DNA of 64,000 bases from CAVQCJ01 sp963849365 (lineage in GTDB: Bacteria > Actinomycetota > Actinomycetes > Prado026): assembly GCA_963849365.1 (NCBI GenBank), contig CAWKHA010000004.1:124001-188000 (forward strand), read 5' to 3'. Both the position numbers and the translations under genes were made by a program. Below the pieces are notes generated by a model, which was given only the letters and a program-made list of their open reading frames with translations, made no database searches and was not told the origin of the DNA. Shown here piece after piece: positions 7,796 to 16,344 of the stretch; position 1 is the stretch's first letter; every line of letters begins with the position of its first letter.

Positions 7796-8911
7796 ATGAC
7801 TGCAGTCCGCGTGCTGGTAGGCACACGCAAAGGCGCATTCGTCCTCACCTCGGACGGCAAGCGCGCGAAGTGGGACGTCAGCGGCCCGCACTTCCCGGGC
7901 TGGGAGATCTACCACGTCAAGGGCTCGCCGGTGGACCCCCAGCGCCTGTACGCCTCGCAGTCCAGCGCCTGGTTCGGGCAGGTCGTCCACCGCTCCGACG
8001 ACGGCGGCGCGACCTGGTTGCCGGTCGGGAACAAGTTCGGCTACGAAGGGGAGGTCGGCACCCACCTGTTCTACGACGGCACGCCTCGTCCCTTCGAGTT
8101 CAAGCGCGTCTGGCACTTCGAGCCCTCGCTGAGCGACGTCGACACCGTCTACGCCGGCGTCGAGGACGCCGCGATGTTCCGATCCACCGACGGCGGCCAG
8201 GAGTGGCAGGAGCTTCCCTCGCTGCGTCAGCACCGGACCTCACCCGCGTGGCAGCCCGGGGCCGGCGGCATGTGCCTGCACACCATCCTGCTCGACCCGA
8301 GCAACCCCGAGCGGGTCTACGCCGCGATCTCAGCCGCCGGAGCCTTCCGCTCGGACGACTCCGGCGCCTCGTGGAAGCCCATCAACCAGGGCCTGCGCTC
8401 CGAGGGCATCCCCGACCCGAAGGCCGAGGTCGGGCACTGTGTCCACCGGATCGCCCTCCACCCGGCGCGGCCCGACACCCTGTTCATGCAGAAGCACTGG
8501 GACGTCATGCGCACGGACGACGCCGGTGAGACATGGCGTGAGATCAGCGGGAACCTTCCGACCGACTTCGGCTTCGCCATCGACGTCCATGCCCACGAGC
8601 CGGACACCGTGTACGTCGTCCCGATCACCAGTGACTCCCAGCACTTCCCGGTCGACGGCCAGCTGAGGGTGTGGCGCAGCAGGACCGGTGGCGAGGAGTG
8701 GGAGCCGCTCACCGCAGGGCTTCCTCAGCAGGACTGCTACGTCGACGTCCTCCGCGACGCCATGGCCGTCGACAGCCTCGACCAGTGCGGCATCTACTTC
8801 GGGACGACCGGTGGTCAGGTGTACGCCTCGGCCGACGCCGGGAACAGCTGGGCCCCGATCGTCCGCGACCTCCCGGCCGTCCTCTCGGTTGAAGTCCAGA
8901 CCCTGGCATGA
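7796..8911 (+). CDS. BNR/sialidase-like beta-propeller protein
   Basis: 371 residues from ATG 7796, preceded by GGGAGGAG. It has several Asp-box/BNR motifs: RSDDGGATW near residues 66-74, RSTDGGQEW, RSDDSGASW, RTDDAGETW and ASADAGNSW. Together these indicate a six-bladed propeller of the sialidase/VPS10-like fold. No signal peptide is visible, and the catalytic residues of true sialidases were not found, so enzymatic activity should not be assumed. Its last codon overlaps the start of the MoaD/ThiS-like gene (ATGA at 8908), so the two are translationally coupled and may work together. Confidence 0.85.
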   Translation: MTAVRVLVGTRKGAFVLTSDGKRAKWDVSGPHFPGWEIYHVKGSPVDPQRLYASQSSAWFGQVVHRSDDGGATWLPVGNKFGYEGEVGTHLFYDGTPRPFEFKRVWHFEPSLSDVDTVYAGVEDAAMFRSTDGGQEWQELPSLRQHRTSPAWQPGAGGMCLHTILLDPSNPERVYAAISAAGAFRSDDSGASWKPINQGLRSEGIPDPKAEVGHCVHRIALHPARPDTLFMQKHWDVMRTDDAGETWREISGNLPTDFGFAIDVHAHEPDTVYVVPITSDSQHFPVDGQLRVWRSRTGGEEWEPLTAGLPQQDCYVDVLRDAMAVDSLDQCGIYFGTTGGQVYASADAGNSWAPIVRDLPAVLSVEVQTLA

Positions 8912-9222
8912 GCGGCTCCACCGCATCCGTGCGGGTCGTGCTGCCGGCTCACCTGCGCTCTCTGGCCAAGGTCGACGGAGAGGTTCGTCTCGATGTCGGC
9001 GGCGCCGTCACGCAGCGTTCGGTGCTCGATGCCCTCGAGGCTCGCTACCCGATGCTCTGCGGCACGATCCGAGATCACGACACCTTCAAGCGTCGTGCTT
9101 TCGTGCGGTTCTTCGCGTGCGAGCAGGACCTCTCGCACGACCCGCCGGACGAGGCGTTGCCGGCGGCGGTCGCGGCCGGCACGGAACCCTTCCTCGTCGT
9201 CGGCGCGATGGCCGGAGGCTAG
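8908..9222 (+). CDS. MoaD/ThiS-like ubiquitin-fold protein
   Basis: 104 residues. It starts at ATG 8908 within the preceding gene's stop (ATGA). Features are VRVVLPAHLRSLAKVDGEV, then SVLDALEARYPML, and a C-terminal GAMAGG that ends in the Gly-Gly needed for thiocarboxylation in sulfur-carrier proteins. This is the ubiquitin-like beta-grasp fold of MoaD/ThiS. The partner BNR-repeat gene is an unusual neighbour for a sulfur carrier, and no MoeB/ThiF-like activating enzyme is in the window. The role is therefore inferred from fold only. Confidence 0.8.
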   Translation: MSGSTASVRVVLPAHLRSLAKVDGEVRLDVGGAVTQRSVLDALEARYPMLCGTIRDHDTFKRRAFVRFFACEQDLSHDPPDEALPAAVAAGTEPFLVVGAMAGG

Positions 9223-9375
9223 CCGACCAAGACGCCGACGAGGAGGTCCTCGACCCTTCGCTCGAGTCTGCCGGAGGAGGTCCGAGACGGCTGGGGCATG
9301 AGCCGCGAGTTCGACTGGGGCCCGACGATCATCATCGCGGAGCGCCTGTCCAGGGACATCGCCCAGAACGCGTGA
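9223..9375 (+). pseudogene. Possible C-terminal remnant of an unknown protein
   Basis: Directly after the MoaD-like stop the same frame stays open and reads LPEEVRDGWGMSREFDWG then PTIIIAERLSRDIAQNA before TGA 9373-9375. It looks like a genuine protein end with balanced composition, unlike the Arg/Pro-rich shadow frames nearby. There is no start and I do not recognise the family. Confidence 0.3.
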
Positions 9376-9708
9376 CAGCAGGGGCGATCGCCGTCAGCGT
9401 CTGGACGCCATGTCGCCGTCGGCCTACAGTGCCGCTGTCGACAGGCGTGACCCGCTGCGGGTCCGCGGGTCGGCGGAACGGGGGCCCGATGAGTCGGACA
9501 TCAGAAGTGCCGGCCTCTGTCGGAGGCGCCGTCCGATCTCCGCGTGCGCTGTGCTGCGCTGTGTCCTCGCCGTTCGAGTGAGCCGACGCGCGCCTTCGCA
9601 GTCGCCACGCGTCGAGCGCAGTTCGTGATGCGCACACGTCCTCGACCATCTCGCCGTTGAGCGCCCGCGGCCAGCCCCGTGCGTGGCAGCAGGACTGGAG
9701 GACCAGAC
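9376..9708. other. Intergenic region upstream of the protease-nuclease gene
   Basis: About 330 bases without a convincing gene. It holds a short inverted repeat, GACCCG-CTG-CGGGTC (9449-9463), and near its end the Shine-Dalgarno site GGAGG (9697-9701) of the next gene. No clear -10/-35 pair stands out. Confidence 0.4.
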
Positions 9709-11817
9709 ATGCGACAAGCCAAGGCAGAGGAGACCGATTACGTCGCCAGCACGGGAGAGGACCGTTCCCGGGTCCGCACCCTTGTTCGCAGTGGCCGATG
9801 GCTAGAAGCCGAGCCGGACAGCGAGCGCCTGGCCAGCTATGTCTCCCGGCACCTGGCTGCCGCCCCCGCGGGCGCTGAGGCCATCCAGGGGGCCACGAAC
9901 GACCTGCAGGCGGCGCGCTTCCTCGTGCGCGGTGCCCTCGCGCGTCGTGCTGTCGGCTACGTAGAAGTGACCACGGCCCAGGAGTCGAGAGCGGGAACTG
10001 GTTTCCTGGTCAGCCCGACGGCGCTGATCACCAACGCCCATGTCATACCGGACGTAGCGTCGGCGGGCGGTGCCGTGGTGACGTTCGACCGAGAGCTCAC
10101 CGAGTACGGGCGACCTCGGCCGACGACCAGCTTCCTGCTCGACCCTTCGAGGCTGGCCGTCTTCTCGGGTGAGGACGCTCTCGACTACGCCCTGATCGGC
10201 GTCGGTGAGCGCACCGCCGGCGAGGCCAGCCTCGAGGAACTCGGTCAGTGCCCCCTGTCCGACCGAGGTGACAAGCACGTCATCGGGATGCCGGTGAACA
10301 TCATCCAGCATCCGCGGGGCTGGCCGAAGATGATCGCCGTACGGAACAACTTCCTCGCGTACCGGACCGACCAGACGTTGCTGTACGAGACCGACACCGA
10401 CGAGGGTTCCTCCGGTTCCCCGGTGTTCAACGACGACTGGGAAGTCGTCGCGCTCCACCACTGGGCCCAGCCCCACCTGGAGACGTCCGACCAGGATGGG
10501 AATCCCTTCCCGGTCGTGGTCAACGAGGGCATCCGGATCAGTGCCATCTACGGGGACCTCACCGCTCAGCAGTCCGGTCTTCCGTCACCGGCTCAGCGCG
10601 ACGTCCTGGCCGAGGTCCTGGCAGCAGCCACGTCCGTGGCGGCCGAGACGCCGGCGCACACCCTCTCCCCGGCGGGGTCAACCGGTCAGCAGACGCGGCG
10701 CACCCAGGGCGGCGAAGCACTCGAGGAGGCAGCAGTGGACGCAGGTGCTCCTGACGGGTCGGTCCGTATCGTCATTCCTCTCGAGATCAGCGTTCGAATC
10801 GCAGGCCCAACCTCCGACGAGGTGCGTGCGCCCACGGGACCCGTGACGCCGCCTGCCCGTGTCCTCAGCCGGGGACCCGAGGCGGTCAAGGTCGACCAGA
10901 ACTACGACAACCGGACCGGCTACGACCCGACGTTCATCCCCAACCACGAGATCGCGTTGCCGGCGATCGACGATGCGGCGCTCGACGCCCAGCTCGCACC
11001 GCTGCGTCCGGACGCCCCGGCGCCGGCAGGTGGCGAGCTGAAGTACGAGCACTTCAGCGTCAAGATGAACAAGGCAACCAGGATCGCCATCTTCACCGCC
11101 ACCAACATCGACGGTCCCACGTACCTGATTGTCGATCGGGAGACCGGACAGGTGGGAGGGTCCGAGGGCGACCGCTGGTTCAAGGACACGCGCATCAGCG
11201 CCAGCTACTACCTCGACCAGTCCTTCTACGGCGGCTGGTCCGACTATTTCGACCGCGGGCACCTCACCCGGCGCACCGACCCCACATGGGGCACGCCCGA
11301 CGAAGCCGAACGGGCCAACGCCGACACCTTCCACTTCACCAACTGCTCGCCCCAGCACTTCCGCTTCAACCAGACCGCCAAGTTCTGGCAGGGCGTCGAA
11401 CGGTATGTCCTGGAGAACGGGCTCCTGGCCAACGACGCCCACAAGCGACTCTGCGTGTTGCAGGGTCCCATCTTCGACCCCACGATCGACCGCTGGGCCG
11501 ACGACGTGCAGATCCCGTCTTCGTTCTGGAAGATCGTTGCCTGGGCAGGAGCCGGCGACACCCTCAAGTCCGTGGGGCTCGTCGTCGACCAGCTGCCGCT
11601 CCTTGACGAGTCCCGAACCTACGTGGGGCGACCCGTGGACCTCCCCGCTGTCGACGTCCGGCACTGGCGGGTGCCTGTCGTGGCCATCCAGGCGCGCACC
11701 GGACTCGACTTCGGCGCCGCCCTCCGTGCTGCGGACACGATCAACCAACCGGGCCAACCCGCGGTCGGAGCCGAGGCAGCCCTGCTCGTCACCCGCTTCG
11801 AGGACATCCGGCTCTAG
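9709..11817 (+). CDS. Trypsin-like serine protease fused to a DNA/RNA non-specific endonuclease
   Basis: 702 residues from ATG 9709; GGAGG lies 7 nt upstream, so I prefer it over GTG 9679. Residues about 80-260 form a V8/trypsin-like protease with a complete triad. His111 is in ITNAHVI, Asp159 in DALDYALIG and Ser237 in GSSGSPVF. A low-similarity linker (about 290-395) leads to a NUC-type beta-beta-alpha-metal nuclease. That domain opens with NYDNRTGYDPTF, has DRGH at 515-518 (His518 the general base) and TNCSPQH for metal binding. There is no signal peptide, so the protein is probably cytoplasmic. Protease activity could release or activate the nuclease. Such fusions are known in sequence databases but their biology is poorly defined. 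A cNMP-binding-domain gene follows. Confidence 0.9.
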   Translation: MRQAKAEETDYVASTGEDRSRVRTLVRSGRWLEAEPDSERLASYVSRHLAAAPAGAEAIQGATNDLQAARFLVRGALARRAVGYVEVTTAQESRAGTGFLVSPTALITNAHVIPDVASAGGAVVTFDRELTEYGRPRPTTSFLLDPSRLAVFSGEDALDYALIGVGERTAGEASLEELGQCPLSDRGDKHVIGMPVNIIQHPRGWPKMIAVRNNFLAYRTDQTLLYETDTDEGSSGSPVFNDDWEVVALHHWAQPHLETSDQDGNPFPVVVNEGIRISAIYGDLTAQQSGLPSPAQRDVLAEVLAAATSVAAETPAHTLSPAGSTGQQTRRTQGGEALEEAAVDAGAPDGSVRIVIPLEISVRIAGPTSDEVRAPTGPVTPPARVLSRGPEAVKVDQNYDNRTGYDPTFIPNHEIALPAIDDAALDAQLAPLRPDAPAPAGGELKYEHFSVKMNKATRIAIFTATNIDGPTYLIVDRETGQVGGSEGDRWFKDTRISASYYLDQSFYGGWSDYFDRGHLTRRTDPTWGTPDEAERANADTFHFTNCSPQHFRFNQTAKFWQGVERYVLENGLLANDAHKRLCVLQGPIFDPTIDRWADDVQIPSSFWKIVAWAGAGDTLKSVGLVVDQLPLLDESRTYVGRPVDLPAVDVRHWRVPVVAIQARTGLDFGAALRAADTINQPGQPAVGAEAALLVTRFEDIRL

Positions 11818-11899
11818 CGGACCGGATTCGTCGCGTCCCGGGTCACGATGGCCGCCCGGGCGGGCTGTCACGTCTGGTCGGGACCAGCACAATGGTGCG

Positions 11900-12391
11900 G
11901 TGACCGAGATGCTCGAGCTCTGCGCCGACCTCCCGCTGCAGACCGTCCCGGCGGGGAGCGTGATCATCGCCGAGGGCTCGGCGCCGTCCCGGATGCTCAT
12001 CCTGGTCTCCGGACATGTGACCGTGCAGCGCGACGGAGTGCCGTTCGCGAACATCGACGCACCCGGGGCGGTCTTCGGCGAGATGTCGGTGGTTCTCGGT
12101 CGGCCGGCGACGGCGACCGTACTGGCGAGCTCAGAGGTCCAGGTGCGCGTCGTCGAACAACCTGAGGAGTTCCTTCTCGGGCGACCCGGAGCCGCCCTGG
12201 CCGTGCTCCGCACGACCGCGTCCCGGCTGGACGGGCTCACCCAGCACCTGGTCGACGTCAAGCAGCAGTTCGCCGGACTCGAGGGACACCTCGGGATGGT
12301 CGACCAGATCCTCGACACCCTGGTACACCACCAGGGTGCGCCCGCCCGGCCCGGTTCCGCCCGCGACCCCGAGGACATCAGCCCAGACTGA
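11900..12391 (+). CDS. Cyclic nucleotide-binding (Crp-like) domain protein without HTH
   Basis: About 163 residues from GTG 11900 (ATG 11909 is an alternative; no strong ribosome-binding site). Residues about 10-110 form a cNMP-binding beta-roll: VPAGSVIIAEGSAPSRMLIL, then VSGHVTVQRDGVPFANI, then GAVFGEMSVVLGRPATATV. GEMSVVLGRPATATV matches the phosphate-binding cassette (FGEMALL...RxAT), with the Arg and Glu kept. No DNA-binding helix-turn-helix follows; the tail (110-163) is helical. It would act as a sensor or regulatory subunit, not a transcription factor. It lies 82 nt after the protease-nuclease gene on the same strand, and its end overlaps the convergent phosphoesterase gene by 14 nt. 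Confidence 0.82.
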   Translation: MTEMLELCADLPLQTVPAGSVIIAEGSAPSRMLILVSGHVTVQRDGVPFANIDAPGAVFGEMSVVLGRPATATVLASSEVQVRVVEQPEEFLLGRPGAALAVLRTTASRLDGLTQHLVDVKQQFAGLEGHLGMVDQILDTLVHHQGAPARPGSARDPEDISPD

Positions 12392-13096
12392 TCGCCTCCG
12401 AGCTGAACACCCCGAACCACTCCGCGGTCTGCGCGACAGTGTCGACGGTGATGTGCGGCGGGACGGGACCGACCTGACGTCCCGGGTTGAACACCAGGGT
12501 CCGCCCCAACCGGGCGTACCAGGAGCCTCCGTCGACCCACGGAGCCTGGTGGATGTGACCGCAGAGCACCATGTCCGGCTGGTGCTCTTCGATCCAGCCG
12601 GCCAGGTCCCGGTCCGGGAACTCACGTCGGCCGTCCCGGCACAGCGCCGTCCCTGCCGGCGGCGCGTGGTAGAGCCACACCCATCGTTCCGGCCGGTCCA
12701 CCGCAGCCGCCGCCAGCTGCGCACCGACCGCCTCCCGGTCTGCGGCCCGTCCCACCAGCGGCAGACCGTGAACCGGATGCCGGCGAGGTCCACGCTGTCG
12801 CCGTCCACATGCACTGCCGCATCCCGGGACCGCTGCAGCCAGCCGGCGACCTGCTCGCCGCGTGAGCCCGGACCGTCCAGGTTGTGGTTGCCGGACGCTG
12901 CCAGCACCACGGCATGACGGCCCATCAGGCCCAGGTACTTCTCCAGGACGACCACCTTGACCTCCAGCGGCACAGGGTTCAGCACGTCGGCGAGGTCCCC
13001 CGCCAACGCAACGACGTCCACGCCGGTGGCAGCCTCCACCAGCCAGTCGGAATGCGGCAGGCGGTAGTGCAGATCTGAGGCAACCAGGATCCGCAC
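12378..13096 (-). pseudogene. Calcineurin-like metallophosphoesterase, frameshifted
   Basis: From GTG 13096 the frame gives RILVASDLHYRL, LAGDLADVL and ASGNHNLDG, the D-x-H, G-D-x-x-D and G-N-H motifs of calcineurin-like phosphoesterases. Near 12741, after the WWDGPQ stretch, the reading must shift frame to continue. The new frame gives REAVGAQLAAAAVDRPERW, then YHAPP and LCGHIHQAP with the G-H-x-H metal motif, ending at the stop 12380-12378. One missing base, for example a G in minus-strand GCAGACCGG, explains it. The repaired protein would be about 239 residues with a full metal site. It is either a recent pseudogene or a sequencing error. The substrate is unknown; cyclic nucleotides are one option. 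Confidence 0.8.
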
Positions 13097-13289
13097 CGCA
13101 TGACCCTCTCGCATCGCCGAGCACGGCCGCGGCAGGCCCCCGTTCAGACGGCGGATCCGCTTTGGTCACATTTGGGCACTGACGTTTCCCCCTTCACGCG
13201 GGTACTTTGGTGTGCTCCGACGACAGGCCCGAGTCCCAGTCCGGGCGGGGGGAGACCTTGCCGTCGACACGGCGGACGAAGGAGTTCCC

Positions 13290-14660
13290 ATGGCGGCGCA
13301 ATCGATCGACGCTCTGCGGTCCCAGGTGAGCGGCCCGGTGATCACAGCGGCGGACCCGGGATACGACGAGGCCAGGAAGGTCTACAACTTCATGATCGAC
13401 CGGCGGCCGGCCGCAGTCGTGCAGTGCGGCAGTGCTGCCGATGTGGCCGCCGTGGTGCGGCACGCGGCTGAGACCGGCTCGGAGCTGGCTGTCCGCGGTG
13501 GCGCTCACAGCGTCCCGGGCTTCGGCACCGCGGACGGTGCGCTGGTCGCCGACCTGTCCGCCATGGCGGGAGTCACCGTGAACCCCGCCGATCGCACGGC
13601 TCGGGCCGCGGGCGGGGTGACGTGGGGTGGCTTCAACGAGGCGACCGGTGCGCAGGGCCTCGCCACCACCGGCGGGATCATCTCCACGACGGGGGTCGGT
13701 GGGCTCACGCTGGGAGGTGGCATCGGCTACCTCGCTCGCGGATACGGGCTGTCCTGCGACAACCTGCTGTCCGCCCAGGTCGTCCTCGCCGACGGGCAGG
13801 AGGTCACCGCGAACGAGATCGATCACGCGGACCTGTTCTGGGCGCTCCGCGGTGGCGGCGGGAACTTCGGCGTGGTCACCGAGTTCACCTTCCGGGTGCA
13901 CCCGGTCGGCGACATCTACGGCGGTCCGATGTTCTTCGAGCTGTCGGACGGTGCCGCACTGCTCGCCTACTTCGACGAGTTCATCCGATCCGCGCCTCGC
14001 GAGTACGGCGGGTTCCCCGCGTTCCAGATCGCGCCGCCGCTGCCGTTCGTTCCGGCGGACCGCGTCGGAGAACCGTTCCTGGCCATCGTGTCCTGCTGGA
14101 CCGGCTCGCCCGATGACGGCGCGAAGATCCTGCAGAGGTTCCGGGATGTCGCCACTCCCGTCGCAGAGATGGTCGGGTCGATGCCCTACGCGGCGTTGAA
14201 CAGCGCCTTCGACGCGTTGGTCCCGAGGGGGCTGCAGCACTACTGGAAGGCGGCATTCGCCAGCAGCCTGTCCGAGTCCGCCATCACGGCCCACATGGAG
14301 CACGGCCCACGCGTTCCGGTCGTCAACTCGACCGTCCATCTCTACCCGATCAACGGCGCATGCCACGACGTCGCTGCAGACGCGACAGCGTTCGGCCATC
14401 GTGACGCGACCTACGCCATCGTGATCGCCGGGATGTGGCCGGACCCGGCCGACAACGAGACCAACACACGGTGGGTCCAGGACTACTACTCGGCGATCGC
14501 GCCGCACTCGCAGAACGGCGGGTACGTCAACTTCGCCTCCGCGGACGACCAGGCGAAGGTCGCCGACAACTACGGCGCCAACTACGCCCGGCTACGCGAG
14601 GTCAAGCGCCAGTACGACCCGGGCAACATGTTCCACCTCAACCAGAACATCCAGCCCTGA
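13290..14660 (+). CDS. FAD-binding oxidoreductase (VAO/BBE type)
   Basis: 456 residues from ATG 13290 with AAGGAG upstream (13279-13284). The FAD_binding_4 domain contains LAVRGGAHSVPGFG, with His73 as the likely covalent FAD ligand. It also has GVGGLTLGGGIGYLAR and LFWALRGGGGNFGVV. The C-terminal BBE segment is NYGANYARLREVKRQYDPGN then MFHLNQNI. The second covalent cysteine of bicovalent enzymes appears to be replaced (IISTTGVGG), so mono-covalent flavin is more likely. Members oxidise alcohols, sugars or secondary metabolites with O2; the substrate is unknown. It is divergent from the phosphoesterase remnant. Confidence 0.9.
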   Translation: MAAQSIDALRSQVSGPVITAADPGYDEARKVYNFMIDRRPAAVVQCGSAADVAAVVRHAAETGSELAVRGGAHSVPGFGTADGALVADLSAMAGVTVNPADRTARAAGGVTWGGFNEATGAQGLATTGGIISTTGVGGLTLGGGIGYLARGYGLSCDNLLSAQVVLADGQEVTANEIDHADLFWALRGGGGNFGVVTEFTFRVHPVGDIYGGPMFFELSDGAALLAYFDEFIRSAPREYGGFPAFQIAPPLPFVPADRVGEPFLAIVSCWTGSPDDGAKILQRFRDVATPVAEMVGSMPYAALNSAFDALVPRGLQHYWKAAFASSLSESAITAHMEHGPRVPVVNSTVHLYPINGACHDVAADATAFGHRDATYAIVIAGMWPDPADNETNTRWVQDYYSAIAPHSQNGGYVNFASADDQAKVADNYGANYARLREVKRQYDPGNMFHLNQNIQP

Positions 14661-14723
14661 GACCCGACCCCGGGGAGTGACCGACTGGCGCGGCGAGCCC
14701 ATGGTCCAGGGCGAGCTCGCGTC

Positions 14724-16049
14724 CTAGCGCTGTACGGCGAAGAGCCGCCATGGTTCCGGCATGCCCTTCAGCTCGTGCATGCCTCGATCCTCGAACGCGA
14801 TCCCCGACCCGGAGACGAGGTCCTTGACCGTCTGCGACACCAAGACCTCCGAAGGACCCGCAGCTGCGCTGATCCGTGCACCCACCGAGACCGTGATCCC
14901 GGCACACTTGCCTTCGATCAGCTCGCACTCGCCGGTGTGCACGCCCGCGCGGATCTGGATGCCGAGGTCGGGGACCCGCTCGACAACCTCGAGGGCGCAC
15001 CTGATCGCGCGAGCGGGGCCGTCGAACGTCGCGTAGAAACCGTCCCCGGCCGTGTCGTTCTCCACTCCACGCCACCTGACCAGAGCGTCGCGGACGACCG
15101 CGTGGTGAGCCAGGACCACGCTCTTCCAAGCGTGGTCGCCCATGGCCGCCTGCTGGGCCGTGGACCCGACGATGTCGGTGAACAGAACCGTGGAGAGGAC
15201 CCGGTCGACCTCCGGCGCCGGACGGGCTCCGGTCAAGAATTCCTCGATCTCGTCCACGATCGCGTCCGCGTCTCCCAGGAACGGGATGTGGTCGGATCCG
15301 GGCAGCTCGACGAGTCTGGCGTTCGGGATCGTCTTCGCCAGGAACCGCGCCTGGTCCAAGGGGACGATGCGATCACCGATCCGCTGCAGCAACAGCGTAG
15401 GCGCCTGGATCGACGGCAGGACAGCGCGAACGTCGAGGTCGCGGAAGATCGCAGCGAGCTCTCGGTAGGCCGTCGGGGTCGCCACCAGACGCTCGAAACG
15501 CGCCCACCAGCGCTTGAAGCGCTCGTCGTCCAGGCCACTCGGGCCTTGCAGGTCGAGGTTCTCGCCGGTTCCCATCTCGGAGACGAACCGGTCGATGAAT
15601 GCCTGCTGCTCCTCGGCTGACTTGCCGTAGGGGTAGTCCGGACTGCGAACGGTCTTCGCCAGCGCCCCGTACAGGATCAGCGCGCTGGTGCGCTCCGGGT
15701 ACGTCGCGGCGAAGAGCATCGCCATCGCTCCGCCGCGAGCACCACCGTAGATGGCGGCGCTCGCACTCCCTGCGGCGTCCATCACCGCGCGGATGTCGTC
15801 CATCTGGGATTCCAGGAACGGCGGCTCCGCGCCGCGGTCGGACAGCCCCACGCCGCGCATGTCGAAGACGATCAGCCGGGAGAACGAGGCGAGCCGGTCC
15901 AGGTAGCGGCCCCACCTGGGCTCCTCCCACATGATGTCGAGGTTCGACCAGATTCCCGTGGTGTACAGGATGTCGATGGGACCCTCGCCGACGACTGTGT
16001 AGGCGATGCGAACATCGGCGTTGTTCGCGTAGCGGATCTCGCGTTCCAC
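14724..16049 (-). CDS. Adenylate/guanylate cyclase with N-terminal alpha/beta-hydrolase domain
   Basis: 441 residues. Residues 1-272 are an alpha/beta-hydrolase-like domain, and 283-440 a class III nucleotide cyclase domain. In the cyclase, the metal-binding Asp292 (LFTDIVGST) and Asp336 (AGDGFYATF) are present, as is Arg392 (VGARI). The transition-state Asn is Ser388 in VSVGARI, a change seen in some actinobacterial cyclases. In the hydrolase the usual nucleophile motif S-x-G-G reads GGARGGAM, placing Ala104 where Ser should be, so this half is probably a non-catalytic sensor. It would make cAMP or cGMP in the cytoplasm. ATG 16049 starts the aligned region. It is convergent with the FAD oxidoreductase. 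Confidence 0.9.
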   Translation of the reverse strand: MEREIRYANNADVRIAYTVVGEGPIDILYTTGIWSNLDIMWEEPRWGRYLDRLASFSRLIVFDMRGVGLSDRGAEPPFLESQMDDIRAVMDAAGSASAAIYGGARGGAMAMLFAATYPERTSALILYGALAKTVRSPDYPYGKSAEEQQAFIDRFVSEMGTGENLDLQGPSGLDDERFKRWWARFERLVATPTAYRELAAIFRDLDVRAVLPSIQAPTLLLQRIGDRIVPLDQARFLAKTIPNARLVELPGSDHIPFLGDADAIVDEIEEFLTGARPAPEVDRVLSTVLFTDIVGSTAQQAAMGDHAWKSVVLAHHAVVRDALVRWRGVENDTAGDGFYATFDGPARAIRCALEVVERVPDLGIQIRAGVHTGECELIEGKCAGITVSVGARISAAAGPSEVLVSQTVKDLVSGSGIAFEDRGMHELKGMPEPWRLFAVQR

Positions 16050-16344
16050 GAGCGCAGCCTAGTCACGCGCCCCGGCGAGACCGCGGCGCAGCTGGACGCG
16101 CCGATCGGGGGGATCGTCGAGGCCGGCACGGGACAACGCCTGACCTGCCGGCTCGGGTCGTTCGCCTCTACCTGACCCGTCCCGGTTGTCGATCCTTGGT
16201 CTTGGGGGTCGGCAGTCTCGGAGGTGAGTTCCGTGTCCGCACCTATCTACAGGCCCGAGGTCGCGCCACGAACGGGCCCGGTTCTCACCGCGGAAACGGG
16301 TCTGGCACGAGCTCGAGAAGGCCTCGTTCGCGGTCATCAGCTAC

